A DNA stretch of 64,000 nucleotides from Comamonadaceae bacterium. Its GTDB lineage: Bacteria; Pseudomonadota; Gammaproteobacteria; Burkholderiales; Burkholderiaceae_C. Under the pieces are notes generated by a model. It made no database searches and was not told the origin of the DNA. It saw only the letters and a program-made list of their open reading frames with translations. The translations under genes were made by a program, and so were the position numbers. The DNA lies in NCBI GenBank assembly GCA_947476465.1, contig CANJQN010000001.1, positions 62,001 to 126,000 of the forward strand, written 5' to 3'. Below, one piece after another: positions 44,764 to 53,569 of this stretch. Position 1 is the stretch's first letter, and every line of letters begins with the position of its first letter.

Positions 44764-44807
44764 GTGCCGCCGGTCATTTCGCCGCCTCTCGTGGATAACC
44801 CCCGCTT

Positions 44808-44833
44808 GTCACTTCCTCATACGTACAAGTGAC
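44808..44833. promoter_or_regulatory. Second inverted repeat upstream of dctP
   Basis: GTCACTT (44808-44814) and AAGTGAC (44827-44833) are a perfect 7-base inverted repeat with a 12-base centre, between the dctP promoter region and the end of the upstream gene. The right arm shares ACAAGTG with the nearby palindrome, so it may be an auxiliary operator. Confidence 0.35.
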
Positions 44834-44856
44834 CGCGTCGCCGAAGGACGGCCGGG

Positions 44857-47157
44857 TCAGCTCGCCCGTTGTAGCGCCTCCCACACCCGCAGCGGCGTGG
44901 CCGGCATGTCCAGGTGACGGATGCCCGCCGGCTGCAGGGCGTGGCAGACCGCGTTGAGGGTGGCGGCCATCGCGCCCACGGTGCCTGATTCGCCCACGCC
45001 CTTGACACCCAGCGGATTGAGTTTGGTGGGCACGCCCTGGTTCACGCAGACGATGTCGGGGATGTCGTCGGCCCGGGGCATCGCATAGTCCATGAACGAG
45101 CCGGTCACCAGTTGCCCCGTCTCGTCATGGGCAATGGCCTCCAGCAGCGCCTGGCCCATGCCCTGCACCACGCCGCCGACGATCTGTCCTTCGACCAGCG
45201 CCGCGTTCATCACCACGCCCACGTCCTCGACCGCCACATAGCCGACCGGCGTGACCAGCCCTGTCGCCGGATCGATCTCGACCTCGCAGACATGGCAGCC
45301 GTTGGGAAAGGTGGGGCGGGCCGCCGTGAACTGGCCGGTGCCGGCCAGGGCCACGCGGCCCTCGCGGGGGTTGGCTTCCACCGCGGCGGCCAGCTCACCC
45401 AGGCTGATCTGGTGATCGGTGCCGGCGACGCGCAGGATGCCGTTGGCGAACTCGATGTCCTGCGGCGCGGCCTCCAGCTGCTCGGCGGCGGCCTGCCGGG
45501 CCTTGTCGATCAGGTCATCCATGCCCTGCGCGATGGCCGAGCCGCCCTGCACCAGCGCCGACGAGCCGCCGTTGCCGCGGCCATTGGCCAGCAGGTCGGT
45601 GTCGCCCTGGGCATAGTGCACCTTGTCCAGCGGCAGGCCCAGGCGCTGCGCGACCATCCGCGAGAACGAGGTTTCATGGCCCTGCCCCACCGACATGGAG
45701 CCGGGCGTGAGGGTGACCGAGCCGTCCGGATGGGCCCGCAGCGTGGCCCAGTCGGTGCCGGCGGCGGCGGCCATTTCAATGGGCATGGCGATGCCGATGC
45801 CGCGCAGCATGCCGCGTTGGCGCGCCTCCTCGCGGCGCTGCGCGAAGCCGTCGTAGCGGGCCAGCTCCAGGGCCGTGTCGAGGTTGCGCTCGAAATCGCC
45901 GCAGTCGTACTCCAACAGGAACGAGGTGCGATAGGGCATCGCCTGCGCGGGGATCAGGTTGCGGCGGCGCAGGTCGGCCGCATCGATGCCGAGCTCGGCG
46001 GCGGCCACGTCAATGACGCGTTCGATGGCGTAGGTGGCGTCGGGGCGCCCCGCGCCGCGATAGGCCGCGGTGGCCTGCGTGTGGGTGAAGATGCCCACCA
46101 CTTCGCCGGCCACGGCCGGCGTGGTGTACACGCCGGAGATGCCGCCGAAGTTGCTCACCGGCGGGGTCGAGCGAAAGCACATGTAGGCGCCGACATTGAC
46201 GTCGTAGCGCACGCGCAGTGCGGTGAAGCGGCCGTCGGCATCGAGGCCCAGCTCGGCGGTGACGCGCAGGTCGCGCGCCTGTTCGTCACAGAGAAAGGAT
46301 TCGCTGCGCTGGGCGGTCCAGTGCACCGGGCGCGCCAGGCGCAGCGCGGCCCAGAACACCAGCACCTCTTCGCGCTGCGCACCGAACTTCATGCCGAACG
46401 ATCCGCCCACGTCACCGACCAGCACGCGCAAGGCATCGGGCGCCAGGCCGAACAGCTTGGCCAGCTCGCCGCGCATCTGGTGCGGGCTCTGGTGCGACAC
46501 GCGCAGCACCGGGCGCCCGTCCTCGCCCTGGTAGGCCAGGGCCGAGCGCGGCTCCATCGGCATGGCCGACACGCGGCTGATCTGGGAAGTCAGGCGCGTG
46601 ACGTGGTGCGAGGCCGCCAGCGCGGCATCGACCTTGGCCATGTCGCCGGCGCGCCAGTGGTAGGCCAGGTTGCCCGGCCGGTCGTCCCACAGCTGCGGCG
46701 CATTGTCGGCGCGAGCGGCCAGCGGGTCGAGCACCACAGGAAGCTCGTCATAGTCGACCGATACGAGCTCGGCGGCGTCCAGGGCGGCGGACTCGGTCTC
46801 GGCGATGACCATGGCCACCGGCTCGCCCACGAAGCGCACGCGATCGCGCACCAGGAAGGGCCGCGGGGTCTCGACCGCGAAGCTGCCGTCGCCCTGCGGC
46901 AGCTTGAAGGGCACAGGGCAATCGACGAAACCTTCAGCCGCCATGTCGGCGCCGGTCAGCACGGCCACCACCCCAGGCAGCGCCAGCGCCGCCGAGGCAT
47001 CGATCGCGCGCACCATGGCGCTGGGGTACGGGGAGCGAACGAACGCGACGCGCAGCGCGCCGGCCTGGCGGATGTCGTCGGCATACTGGCCGCGGCCGGT
47101 GACCAGGCGGTCGTCCTCGCGGCGGGCTCCGGATGTTTCTTGATGGGGGGTGTTCAT
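44857..47157 (-). CDS. Molybdenum hydroxylase large subunit (xanthine dehydrogenase / CoxL-like)
   Basis: 766 residues. N-terminal a/b hammerhead domain (RLVTGRGQYADDIRQAG) and molybdopterin-binding part with VGDVGGSFGMKFGAQREEV and AYRGAGRPDATYAIERVID; the AYRGAGR loop is the form II type, not the form I CO dehydrogenase loop. The catalytic Glu is in VKGVGESGTVGAMA. The substrate may be an aromatic N-heterocycle, aldehyde or CoA-bound ring. Neither the FAD nor the 2Fe-2S subunit gene is next to it, so it must find partners elsewhere or be an orphan. Confidence 0.88.
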   Translation of the reverse strand: MNTPHQETSGARREDDRLVTGRGQYADDIRQAGALRVAFVRSPYPSAMVRAIDASAALALPGVVAVLTGADMAAEGFVDCPVPFKLPQGDGSFAVETPRPFLVRDRVRFVGEPVAMVIAETESAALDAAELVSVDYDELPVVLDPLAARADNAPQLWDDRPGNLAYHWRAGDMAKVDAALAASHHVTRLTSQISRVSAMPMEPRSALAYQGEDGRPVLRVSHQSPHQMRGELAKLFGLAPDALRVLVGDVGGSFGMKFGAQREEVLVFWAALRLARPVHWTAQRSESFLCDEQARDLRVTAELGLDADGRFTALRVRYDVNVGAYMCFRSTPPVSNFGGISGVYTTPAVAGEVVGIFTHTQATAAYRGAGRPDATYAIERVIDVAAAELGIDAADLRRRNLIPAQAMPYRTSFLLEYDCGDFERNLDTALELARYDGFAQRREEARQRGMLRGIGIAMPIEMAAAAGTDWATLRAHPDGSVTLTPGSMSVGQGHETSFSRMVAQRLGLPLDKVHYAQGDTDLLANGRGNGGSSALVQGGSAIAQGMDDLIDKARQAAAEQLEAAPQDIEFANGILRVAGTDHQISLGELAAAVEANPREGRVALAGTGQFTAARPTFPNGCHVCEVEIDPATGLVTPVGYVAVEDVGVVMNAALVEGQIVGGVVQGMGQALLEAIAHDETGQLVTGSFMDYAMPRADDIPDIVCVNQGVPTKLNPLGVKGVGESGTVGAMAATLNAVCHALQPAGIRHLDMPATPLRVWEALQRAS

Positions 47158-47258
47158 GCGCTTGTCTCCTGCGCGTACCTTACCCGAAGCGCTGCGGCAT
47201 GCGTCACGGCAACGAAGGTGCGGCCCGCGTCAATCGCCAAACCTCGACTTCGCCGGCG

Positions 47259-47271
47259 GCATTTCGTATGC
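47259..47271 (+). promoter_or_regulatory. Operator-like motif in the maoC / Mo-hydroxylase divergent region
   Basis: GCATTTCGTATGC has GCAT/ATGC arms and matches GCATATCATATGC at 56606-56618 in 11 of 13 bases. A -10-like TAGAAT starts 23 bases after the motif start (47282), which places the motif at the -35 of the maoC promoter. Confidence 0.5.
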
Positions 47272-47333
47272 GTGCACACCATAGAATTGCGCAAGGCGTG
47301 CCGCGGTGGCATGCATCAGCAGGAGACACAAGC

Positions 47334-47786
47334 ATGGCAGGCCTCTGGTTCGAGGAATTCAAAGTGGGACAGGTGTTCAAGCATGAGATCCGCAGGACGC
47401 TCACCGAAGCCGACAATATGTGGTTCAGCAATGCCACCTACAACCCGGCGGCCATTCACATCGACCATGAATATTGCAAGGGCACCGAATTCGGCAAGCC
47501 GTTGATCAACAGCGTCTTCACGCTGGGCCTGGTGATCGGCCTGTCGATTCAGGACACCACGCTGGGCACCACGGTAGCCAACCTGGGCATGACCGATGTA
47601 CGCTTTCCCAAGCCGCTGTTCGCCGGCGACACGGTGCACTCGGTCACCACCGTCAAGGACATCCGCGAGAGCAAGTCACGGCCGACGCAGGGCATCGTCA
47701 CCTTCCTGCACCAGGGCTTCAACCAGCGCGGCGAAGAGATTTGTATCTGCACGCGGCAAGGGCTGATGATGCGCAAGCCGGCCTGA
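47334..47786 (+). CDS. MaoC family dehydratase
   Basis: 150-residue single hot-dog hydratase, related to the phaJ-type (R)-specific enoyl-CoA hydratases and mesaconyl-CoA hydratase-like. The active-site region NPAAIHIDHEYCKGTEFGKP has the Asp/His pair in a form (IHIDHEY) closer to the D-x-N-x-x-H pattern of acid dehydratases. Hydrates or dehydrates a CoA thioester. AGGAGA precedes ATG 47334. It lies divergent from the Mo-hydroxylase gene and converges with the next hydratase. Confidence 0.87.
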   Translation: MAGLWFEEFKVGQVFKHEIRRTLTEADNMWFSNATYNPAAIHIDHEYCKGTEFGKPLINSVFTLGLVIGLSIQDTTLGTTVANLGMTDVRFPKPLFAGDTVHSVTTVKDIRESKSRPTQGIVTFLHQGFNQRGEEICICTRQGLMMRKPA

Positions 47787-47810
47787 GGCACGGCAACGGC
47801 CAGGTGCCGC

Positions 47811-48668
47811 TCAGGCGACCACAGCCCGGCCGTTGTTCAGCACCACCACGTTGCGCTGCGCCACACGGGTTCGAAAGCTCACTTCATTGCCATCGCGCCA
47901 GAGGTCGGTGACCAGGGTCTCTCCGGGGTACACCGGCGCGGAAAAACGCAGAGCCAGCGACTTCAGGCGGATCGGATCCTCGTCGCAGGCGCCGCGCACC
48001 ACGGCGCGGGTGACCACGCCCAGCGAGCACAGGCCGTGCAGGATGGGGCGCTCGAAGCCCGCCTTGCGCGCCATCACCGGGTCGGCGTGGATCGGGTTGT
48101 AATCGCCTGACAGGCGGTAGATCAGCGCCGCCCGCGTCAGCATGGGCAGCTCGATCGACCGGTCGGGTGAGCGCTCAGGCAGCACGTGCGGCACCGGTGC
48201 GTCCTTCATCGTGGAGCCGCAGCCGCCGTCACCGCGCAGCACATAGGTGCTGTCGATATTGCTGACCAGATCGCCCGAGACCACCTCGCGCAGTTGCTTG
48301 CGCAGGAACACATTGGCGCCCTTGTCGGCGCCCTTGTCCATCACGCCCAGCACCTGGTTGGTGGCCACGTAGCGGGTGTCCACCTGCAAGGGTTTGAACA
48401 TCTCGAAGCTTTGCTCGCCGTGCAGCAGCTTGACCCACTTGACGTCGAGCTCGGGCGACATGATCCAGCCGCCGGGGTGGCAGATGACGTTGACCAGCGA
48501 GGGCATCACCCGAAAGGGGTCGGCGCGCTCGTACAAATACTGCAGGTCGTCTGGATGCTCTGGCCGGTCGCCGATGCCCACCCCCAGCGCGTACAGCATG
48601 GCGTCCCGGGCGGTCAGCGTGGCCTCCAGCGAGGGGATGGGGAAACTCAGTAGCTTCTGGAGATTCAT
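47811..48668 (-). CDS. MaoC-like hydratase with double hot-dog (hydratase 2 type)
   Basis: 285 residues with two hot-dog halves, as in the (R)-specific 2-enoyl-CoA hydratase part of peroxisomal MFE-2. The active-site block LSGDYNPIHADPVMARKAGF then RPILHGLCSLGVVTRA holds Asp and His of hydratase 2. It hydrates bulky enoyl-CoA esters, including those with a side chain or ring. It is the last gene of the minus-strand operon 52462 to 47811 with the MDR reductase, thiolase and HMGCS-like gene. Confidence 0.88.
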   Translation of the reverse strand: MNLQKLLSFPIPSLEATLTARDAMLYALGVGIGDRPEHPDDLQYLYERADPFRVMPSLVNVICHPGGWIMSPELDVKWVKLLHGEQSFEMFKPLQVDTRYVATNQVLGVMDKGADKGANVFLRKQLREVVSGDLVSNIDSTYVLRGDGGCGSTMKDAPVPHVLPERSPDRSIELPMLTRAALIYRLSGDYNPIHADPVMARKAGFERPILHGLCSLGVVTRAVVRGACDEDPIRLKSLALRFSAPVYPGETLVTDLWRDGNEVSFRTRVAQRNVVVLNNGRAVVA

Positions 48669-48752
48669 GTGCGCTCGTGTCGTTGTCTTACGGGGGCCAC
48701 CGCGGAACCGGCTTTGCCGGGCCGCCAGTGGCGCCCCCTTGAGGGGGGGTGG

Positions 48753-49787
48753 CTACACGCCGTGAGCCGCTTCGGGGGGGAGCCGTATCAGGCGCTTGCC
48801 CTGGTTCTCGCCGCGGTAAAGGCCGGCGATCGCATCGGGCGCGCTTTCCAGGCCATCGAGGATCTCCTCGCGGTATTTCAGGCGGCCATCGCGCACCCAG
48901 GGCGCGAGCTTGGCCACGGCTTCCTCGTAGCGGTGCTCGTAGTCCCACACCAGAAAGCCCTGCATGCGGGCCGACTTGTTCAGGAGATGCCGTTCGATGC
49001 GCGGCCCCGACGGCCATGGGTCCCAGCTGGACACCGAGGCGGTGCCGCAGACCACGATGCGCGCGTTCTTGTTGATTCGCTGCACCACCGCGTCGGTGAT
49101 GGAGCCGCTGGTGTTGTCGTAGTACACATCCACGCCCCTGGGGCAGGCGGCTGCCAGCTGCGCGATGAAGTCGGGCGCCTTGTAGTCGACCGCGGCGTCG
49201 TAGCCGAACTCGTCCAGGCACTGCTGGCGCTTGGTGGGGCCACCGGCAATGCCGACCGTGCGGCAGCCGGCGATCTTGGCGATCTGGCCGACGGCCGAGC
49301 CGACCGCGCCGGCCGCAGTGGACACCACCACCGTGTCGCCGGGCCGGGGCTGGCCGACCTCGGTCAGGGCGAAATAGGCGGTGAGGCCGTTGATGCCCAG
49401 CACGCCCAGCGACAGGGACAAGGGCAGGCCCGCCTCGCGCACCTTGCGGCGAATGCCGGTGCCGTCGCTCACGGCCCACTCCTGCCAACCCAGCATGCCC
49501 ATCACCTTGTCGCCCACCGCATAGCCGGCATGGCGCGAGGCCGTGACGGTGCCGGCGGCAAAGCTGCGCATGACGCCTCCGATGGGCACCGGGTCGGCGT
49601 AGTTCGCGGCGGCGTTGACCCAGCCACGCATGGCCGGCTCCACCGAGAGAAACTCGTTGCGCACCAGGAACTGCCCGTCGCGCAGGTCCGGCACATCAGC
49701 CTGTGCAATGCGGAAATGCTCCGCCTGCGGAATCCCCAGTGGCCGCGAGGCCAGCACCACTTGCCGGTTCTTCATCGCCGCCGCCAT
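48753..49787 (-). CDS. NADP-dependent MDR oxidoreductase, curcumin/prostaglandin reductase type
   Basis: 344 residues, medium-chain dehydrogenase fold without the catalytic zinc ligands. Cofactor motif VVVSTAAGAVGSAVGQIAK and the NADPH-binding KRQQCLDEFGYDAAVDYK. LSVEPAMRGWVN and GITGTASVSS-like loops fit the leukotriene/curcumin reductase subgroup, which reduces a C=C conjugated to a carbonyl. ATG 49787 overlaps the thiolase stop. In this operon it likely reduces an alpha,beta-unsaturated intermediate. Confidence 0.88.
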   Translation of the reverse strand: MAAAMKNRQVVLASRPLGIPQAEHFRIAQADVPDLRDGQFLVRNEFLSVEPAMRGWVNAAANYADPVPIGGVMRSFAAGTVTASRHAGYAVGDKVMGMLGWQEWAVSDGTGIRRKVREAGLPLSLSLGVLGINGLTAYFALTEVGQPRPGDTVVVSTAAGAVGSAVGQIAKIAGCRTVGIAGGPTKRQQCLDEFGYDAAVDYKAPDFIAQLAAACPRGVDVYYDNTSGSITDAVVQRINKNARIVVCGTASVSSWDPWPSGPRIERHLLNKSARMQGFLVWDYEHRYEEAVAKLAPWVRDGRLKYREEILDGLESAPDAIAGLYRGENQGKRLIRLPPEAAHGV

Positions 49788-50989
49788 CAGCCGTGCAAGC
49801 CGAGGATGGAGATGGCCGCCACGCCCAGGTAGGGCACGCCGCCCAGGTTGTGCGTCAGACCGATGCTGGGCGACTTGAGCTGGCGTTTGCCGGCGCGGCC
49901 CAGCAGCTGGTTGTAGACCTCGTAGGCCATGCGCAGGCCGGTGGCGCCGATCGGGTGGCCGAAGCACTTGAGGCCGCCGTCCACCTGGCAGGGCACGCCC
50001 CCGCCTTCGCGGTCGAAAAAGCCGTCCAGCACGTCCTTGACGGCGCCGCCGTCCGAGGAGATGCCCAGGTCTTCCATCGTCACCAGTTCGGTGATGGAAA
50101 AGCAATCGTGCACTTCCATCAGGTCGATCTGCTCGCGCGGCTTGGTGATGCCGGCCTCCTGGTAGGCACGGCGCGCCGCATTGCGCGTGGTGCGCACATA
50201 GCTGCCGTCCCAGGTGTCGGTGCCGGACTCGACACCCGAGCCGGTGGACAGCTGCAGCGACTTGACCGTGACCAGGTCCTTCTTGCCCAAGGCCTTGGCC
50301 ATCTCGGGGGTGCAGACGATCGCGGCGGCGGCGCCGTCGCTTACGCCGCAGCAGTCGAACAGGCCCAGCGGGTCGGCGATCATGGGTGCGCCGAGAATCT
50401 GCTCCATGGTCACCGCCTTTTGCAGGTGGGCCTTGGGGCTGAGCGTGCCGTTCTGGTGGCTCTTCCAGGACACATGCGCCAGGGCGCGCTTGAGTTCTTC
50501 CTTCGAAAAGCCGTACTTGTTGCGGTAGCCGGCCGCCAGCTGCGCGAAGCCCGCGGGCGCCGAACCCAGGGGCATCCACAGGTCGTTGAAGGTGCCCTTG
50601 TACATCGACGGCAGACCGCCGTACCCGGTGTCCTTGAGCTTTTCGGCGCCGACGGCCAGCGCGATGTCGACCGCGCCCGATGCCACCGCGTAGACGGCGC
50701 CGCGAAGCGCCTCGGTTCCGGTGGCGCACATGTTCTCGACCCGGCTGACCGGGATGCCGTCCAGGCGCAGCGCGACCGCCGCGGGAATCGAGGAGTTGCC
50801 CACGTTCACCTGCTCGACGCCCGAGCCATACCAGGCCGCGTCGATCTGCTTGCGCTCAATGCCCGCGTCGGCCAGGGCCTCGTCAAAGGCCTCCGCCAGC
50901 AGCTGCGGCGTGCCCGCGTCCCAGCGTTCGCCGAAGCGACAGCAACCCATGCCAAGGATGGCGACTTTGTCTTTGATGCCTGATGCCAT
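49787..50989 (-). CDS. Thiolase family protein, SCP2/SCP-x type
   Basis: 400 residues. The nucleophilic Cys (about 88) is in SRVENMCATGTEAL, and the His/Cys of the second half in EVHDCFSIT and GGLKCFGHPIGATGLRM are all present, so the thiolase triad is intact. Sequence style is closest to SCP-x/lipid-transfer thiolases that act with DUF35 partners. It cleaves or forms a beta-ketoacyl-CoA. It is 12 bases downstream of the HMGCS/DUF35 fusion and overlaps the reductase gene by one base. Confidence 0.91.
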   Translation of the reverse strand: MASGIKDKVAILGMGCCRFGERWDAGTPQLLAEAFDEALADAGIERKQIDAAWYGSGVEQVNVGNSSIPAAVALRLDGIPVSRVENMCATGTEALRGAVYAVASGAVDIALAVGAEKLKDTGYGGLPSMYKGTFNDLWMPLGSAPAGFAQLAAGYRNKYGFSKEELKRALAHVSWKSHQNGTLSPKAHLQKAVTMEQILGAPMIADPLGLFDCCGVSDGAAAAIVCTPEMAKALGKKDLVTVKSLQLSTGSGVESGTDTWDGSYVRTTRNAARRAYQEAGITKPREQIDLMEVHDCFSITELVTMEDLGISSDGGAVKDVLDGFFDREGGGVPCQVDGGLKCFGHPIGATGLRMAYEVYNQLLGRAGKRQLKSPSIGLTHNLGGVPYLGVAAISILGLHG

Positions 50990-51001
50990 GTCTGTTCCCT
51001 T

Positions 51002-52462
51002 TCAAGCCTGCAGCGGCGTCGCCTTCCAGAAATAACGCGGAGAGCCGCGCACCTTGTCGAGCTCGCGGATCCGGTAGACCGTTCGCATGGGCATGCCCAC
51101 CTCCAGGCCGGCAGTGCCGACCTCGGCCATTTCCATCAACAGGCGCGCGCCGTTTTCAAATTGCACGAAGCCCACGTACAGCGGAGGCGAGGGGTGGTAG
51201 GAGAGCCAGTCGGCGGTGTGCGTGAGCACCTTGGCCGGCACATCAGCCAGCGGCACCTGCTCGAAGCCGGCGCCCGGCGCATTGCAACCAGGCTTGATGC
51301 AGTAGGCCAGCTGCGGAAACTGCACCTGGCCGCACTTGGCGCACTTGCCGGCGACGAAGGCGCCCAGCTGGCCGCGCGAGCGCCACTGCTCTGTCAGCGC
51401 GGTCTTGACGGGTTTCTCGGCGCGCATGCCCCATTCCAGGTCGATGCCCCGGTCATACGAGAGCATGCGCAGATAGGCATCATGGACCTGCGCGTCGGCC
51501 AGCGCGCCGCTGACGCCGCGGCCCGGCTTGAAGTCGCCAATGGCGTCGGTGGCGCGCAGCACAATGGCGTCGCAGCCCTGGCCGAAGCCCAGCACCACGA
51601 TCACCTCGCCCGGCTTGGCTTTCTCCAGCACGGCAGCCAGCATCAGCAGCGCGTGCGCGCTGCCGCTGTAGCCGCAGGTGTCTTCCAGCGGGTCGGCCTC
51701 GATGCCGGCGGGCATGCCCATCTTCTTGCCCAGGGCGGCGACCACGCCTTTGAAGGGGCTGGACATCACCAGATGCTTGACGTCGCCCGCAGCGACCTTG
51801 GCCTGCGCCAGCGCGGCGGACACGGCCGGCGGCACCAGCTTCATGTAGCCCTCGTCGCGGATCCAGCGCTCTTCCCAGAAGTAGTCGTAGCGGCTGTCCT
51901 CGGAGCGGAAGTGGTCGACGAACACGGCCGAATTGCTGGAGCTGCCGAGCAGCTCGGCGATGACGCCTTCGCGGCCGACGGTGAAGGCCGCCGCGCCCGC
52001 GCCAAAGCTGATCTCCTGCGTGCTGGCCGGCTTGCCGCGCGGATGGTCGGACGCCACCACCAGGGATTCGGTATCGCCACCGGCGGTCAGGGCCTCGAGC
52101 AGGGCGGCCGTGCCGGCGCGCTGCGAATGGCCGACGTCCAGCGTGCGCAGGTTCGGCTGCAGGCCCAGGGCGCTGACCAGGAAAGACGCGTTCTGCAGGT
52201 CCGCGTAAGGCAGGGTGGTCGACGCCAGCACCACGCGGCCAACGCCGCCGAGCTTGCGGCCGGCGGCCAGGTCACGCGCGGCCTCGACGGCCATGGTGAC
52301 GCTGTCCTCGTCCCAGCTGCAGAAGGCGCGTTGGCCCTTGCCCTGGGAGCGCAGCGAGGGCGCCATCCATTTGTGAGCGGCCGCAATGGCCGACCGTTCC
52401 ATCCTCAGGCGGGGAACATACCCGCCGAAGCCCGTGATGCCAGAGGCATTGCTTGAAGCCAT
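51002..52462 (-). CDS. HMG-CoA synthase-fold protein fused to a DUF35 zinc-ribbon/OB domain, catalytic triad not conserved
   Basis: 486 residues. Residues 1 to about 350 align with archaeal-type HMG-CoA synthase: GITGFGGYVPRLR, SWDEDSVTMAVEAAR, LASTTLPYADLQNAS, GHSQRAGTAAL, FGAGAAAF, and YSGSAH. The residues aligned with the catalytic Glu, Cys and His are Thr82, Gln114 (QRAGT where active enzymes have CxxGT) and Ser234 (SSPF where active enzymes have HxPF). Residues 360-486 are a DUF35 module: zinc ribbon Cys374, Cys377, Cys388, Cys393, then an OB fold ending in DKVRGSPRYFWK. It may be a non-catalytic scaffold or carry altered chemistry. First gene of a four-gene operon; an adjacent intact thiolase suggests a complex. 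Confidence 0.85.
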   Translation of the reverse strand: MASSNASGITGFGGYVPRLRMERSAIAAAHKWMAPSLRSQGKGQRAFCSWDEDSVTMAVEAARDLAAGRKLGGVGRVVLASTTLPYADLQNASFLVSALGLQPNLRTLDVGHSQRAGTAALLEALTAGGDTESLVVASDHPRGKPASTQEISFGAGAAAFTVGREGVIAELLGSSSNSAVFVDHFRSEDSRYDYFWEERWIRDEGYMKLVPPAVSAALAQAKVAAGDVKHLVMSSPFKGVVAALGKKMGMPAGIEADPLEDTCGYSGSAHALLMLAAVLEKAKPGEVIVVLGFGQGCDAIVLRATDAIGDFKPGRGVSGALADAQVHDAYLRMLSYDRGIDLEWGMRAEKPVKTALTEQWRSRGQLGAFVAGKCAKCGQVQFPQLAYCIKPGCNAPGAGFEQVPLADVPAKVLTHTADWLSYHPSPPLYVGFVQFENGARLLMEMAEVGTAGLEVGMPMRTVYRIRELDKVRGSPRYFWKATPLQA

Positions 52463-52557
52463 TCGCTGCCTTTCCGTTGATCGATCCGCCGATCGGATGC
52501 AAGTATCGATGGCACGGCCGATCCGTGCTACTGCGGTTATTCTCGGACAACATCATG

Positions 52558-52570
52558 CCTTATCGTACGC
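52558..52570 (+). promoter_or_regulatory. Operator-like motif in the HMGCS-like / CoA lyase divergent region
   Basis: CCTTATCGTACGC matches the motif GCATATCATATGC in 9 of 13 positions and shares the core TATCRTAYGC; extending to 52578 keeps 15 of 21 bases in common with 56606-56626. A -10-like TACAAT is at 52576-52581. It lies between two divergent genes, so it could serve both. Confidence 0.45.
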
Positions 52571-52654
52571 ACACATACAATCAACGTGCTTGAACCAAAG
52601 TTGTGAAGCGGACATTGAAAGCTGCCTCTTCGCCGATTCGAATAAGGACTAGAA

Positions 52655-53560
52655 ATGAACTTCGCTCCCTCCCCCATCCGTCCCGCCCGCTCCTTTCTGT
52701 TCGTCCCCGCCGACAGCGAGAAGAAGCTGCTCAAGGGCGCCGGCACCGCCGCCGACGCGCTGATCCTCGACCTGGAAGACGCCGTTGCGCCCAGCCGCAC
52801 CCACATCGCCCGCGGCATGGCGCTGGAGTACCTGCGCGCCCACGCCGACCGCAGCAAGCAGCAGCTGTGGGTGCGCATCAACCCGCTGGACACGCAAGCC
52901 GCGCTGCTCGATCTGGTGGTGACCGCTGGCGCGCCCGACGGCCTGATGTTGCCCAAGACGCGCAGCGCCGCCGAGGTGGTGCGCTTGTCCAACTTCCTGG
53001 ATGCGCTGGAAGTGCGCGAGGGCGTGGCCCAGGGCAGCATCCGCATCATGCCGGTGGCCACCGAGACGCCGCAGTCCCTGTTCACCCTGGGCAGCTACGA
53101 AGGCTGCAGTGCCCGCCTGGCCGGCGTCACCTGGGGCGCGGAGGACATCGCCGCCGCCCTGGGCGCCAGCACCAACCGCCGCCCCGACGGCGAGTACGAC
53201 ACCGTCTACCAGCTGGCCGGCGCGCTGTGCCTGACCGCCGCCCACGCTGCCAGCGTGCAACCGATCGACACCATCTGGACCGACTTCAAGGACGACGCCG
53301 GCCTGCTGCGCGATTCACAGCGCGGGCGCCAGCGCGGCTTTACCGGCAAGATGGCCATCCACCCCGGTCAGGTCGACATCATCAACGCCGCCTTCTCGCC
53401 CAGCGCCGAAGAACTGGCCTGGTCGCGCCGCGTCGTCGAGCTGTTCGAGAGCAACCCCGGCATGGGCACGATCGGGCTGGAAGGCAAGATGCTTGATATG
53501 CCGCACCTGAAGCAGGCGCAGCGCGTGCTGGCGCTGGCTGCGCGTTTTGCCAGCTCCTGA
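52655..53560 (+). CDS. HpcH/HpaI aldolase / citrate-lyase beta-like CoA ester lyase
   Basis: 301-residue TIM-barrel lyase. Typical CitE blocks: RSFLFVPADSEKKLLKGAG, ALILDLEDAVAPS (metal Asp/Glu), WVRINPL and MLPKTRSA, AALGASTNRR, and FTGKMAIHPGQVDIIN. Members cleave (S)-malyl-, citramalyl- or related 3-hydroxyacyl-CoA to acetyl- or other CoA. AAGGAC precedes ATG 52655. Divergent from the HMGCS-like gene and convergent with a cupin. Confidence 0.88.
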   Translation: MNFAPSPIRPARSFLFVPADSEKKLLKGAGTAADALILDLEDAVAPSRTHIARGMALEYLRAHADRSKQQLWVRINPLDTQAALLDLVVTAGAPDGLMLPKTRSAAEVVRLSNFLDALEVREGVAQGSIRIMPVATETPQSLFTLGSYEGCSARLAGVTWGAEDIAAALGASTNRRPDGEYDTVYQLAGALCLTAAHAASVQPIDTIWTDFKDDAGLLRDSQRGRQRGFTGKMAIHPGQVDIINAAFSPSAEELAWSRRVVELFESNPGMGTIGLEGKMLDMPHLKQAQRVLALAARFASS

Positions 53561-53569
53561 GGCAGCGGC

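Noticed and set aside
45112..47505. Long plus-strand frame opposite the molybdenum hydroxylase
   Set aside because: Composition is dominated by His, Gly, Arg and Ala as in shadow frames, and no domain is readable; the minus-strand protein is clearly real.
51002..52462. Ser113 of HSQRAGT as a substitute nucleophile for the missing Cys
   Set aside because: Aligning on the following GT places Gln114, not Ser113, at the Cys position. I kept the loss of triad as the main reading.
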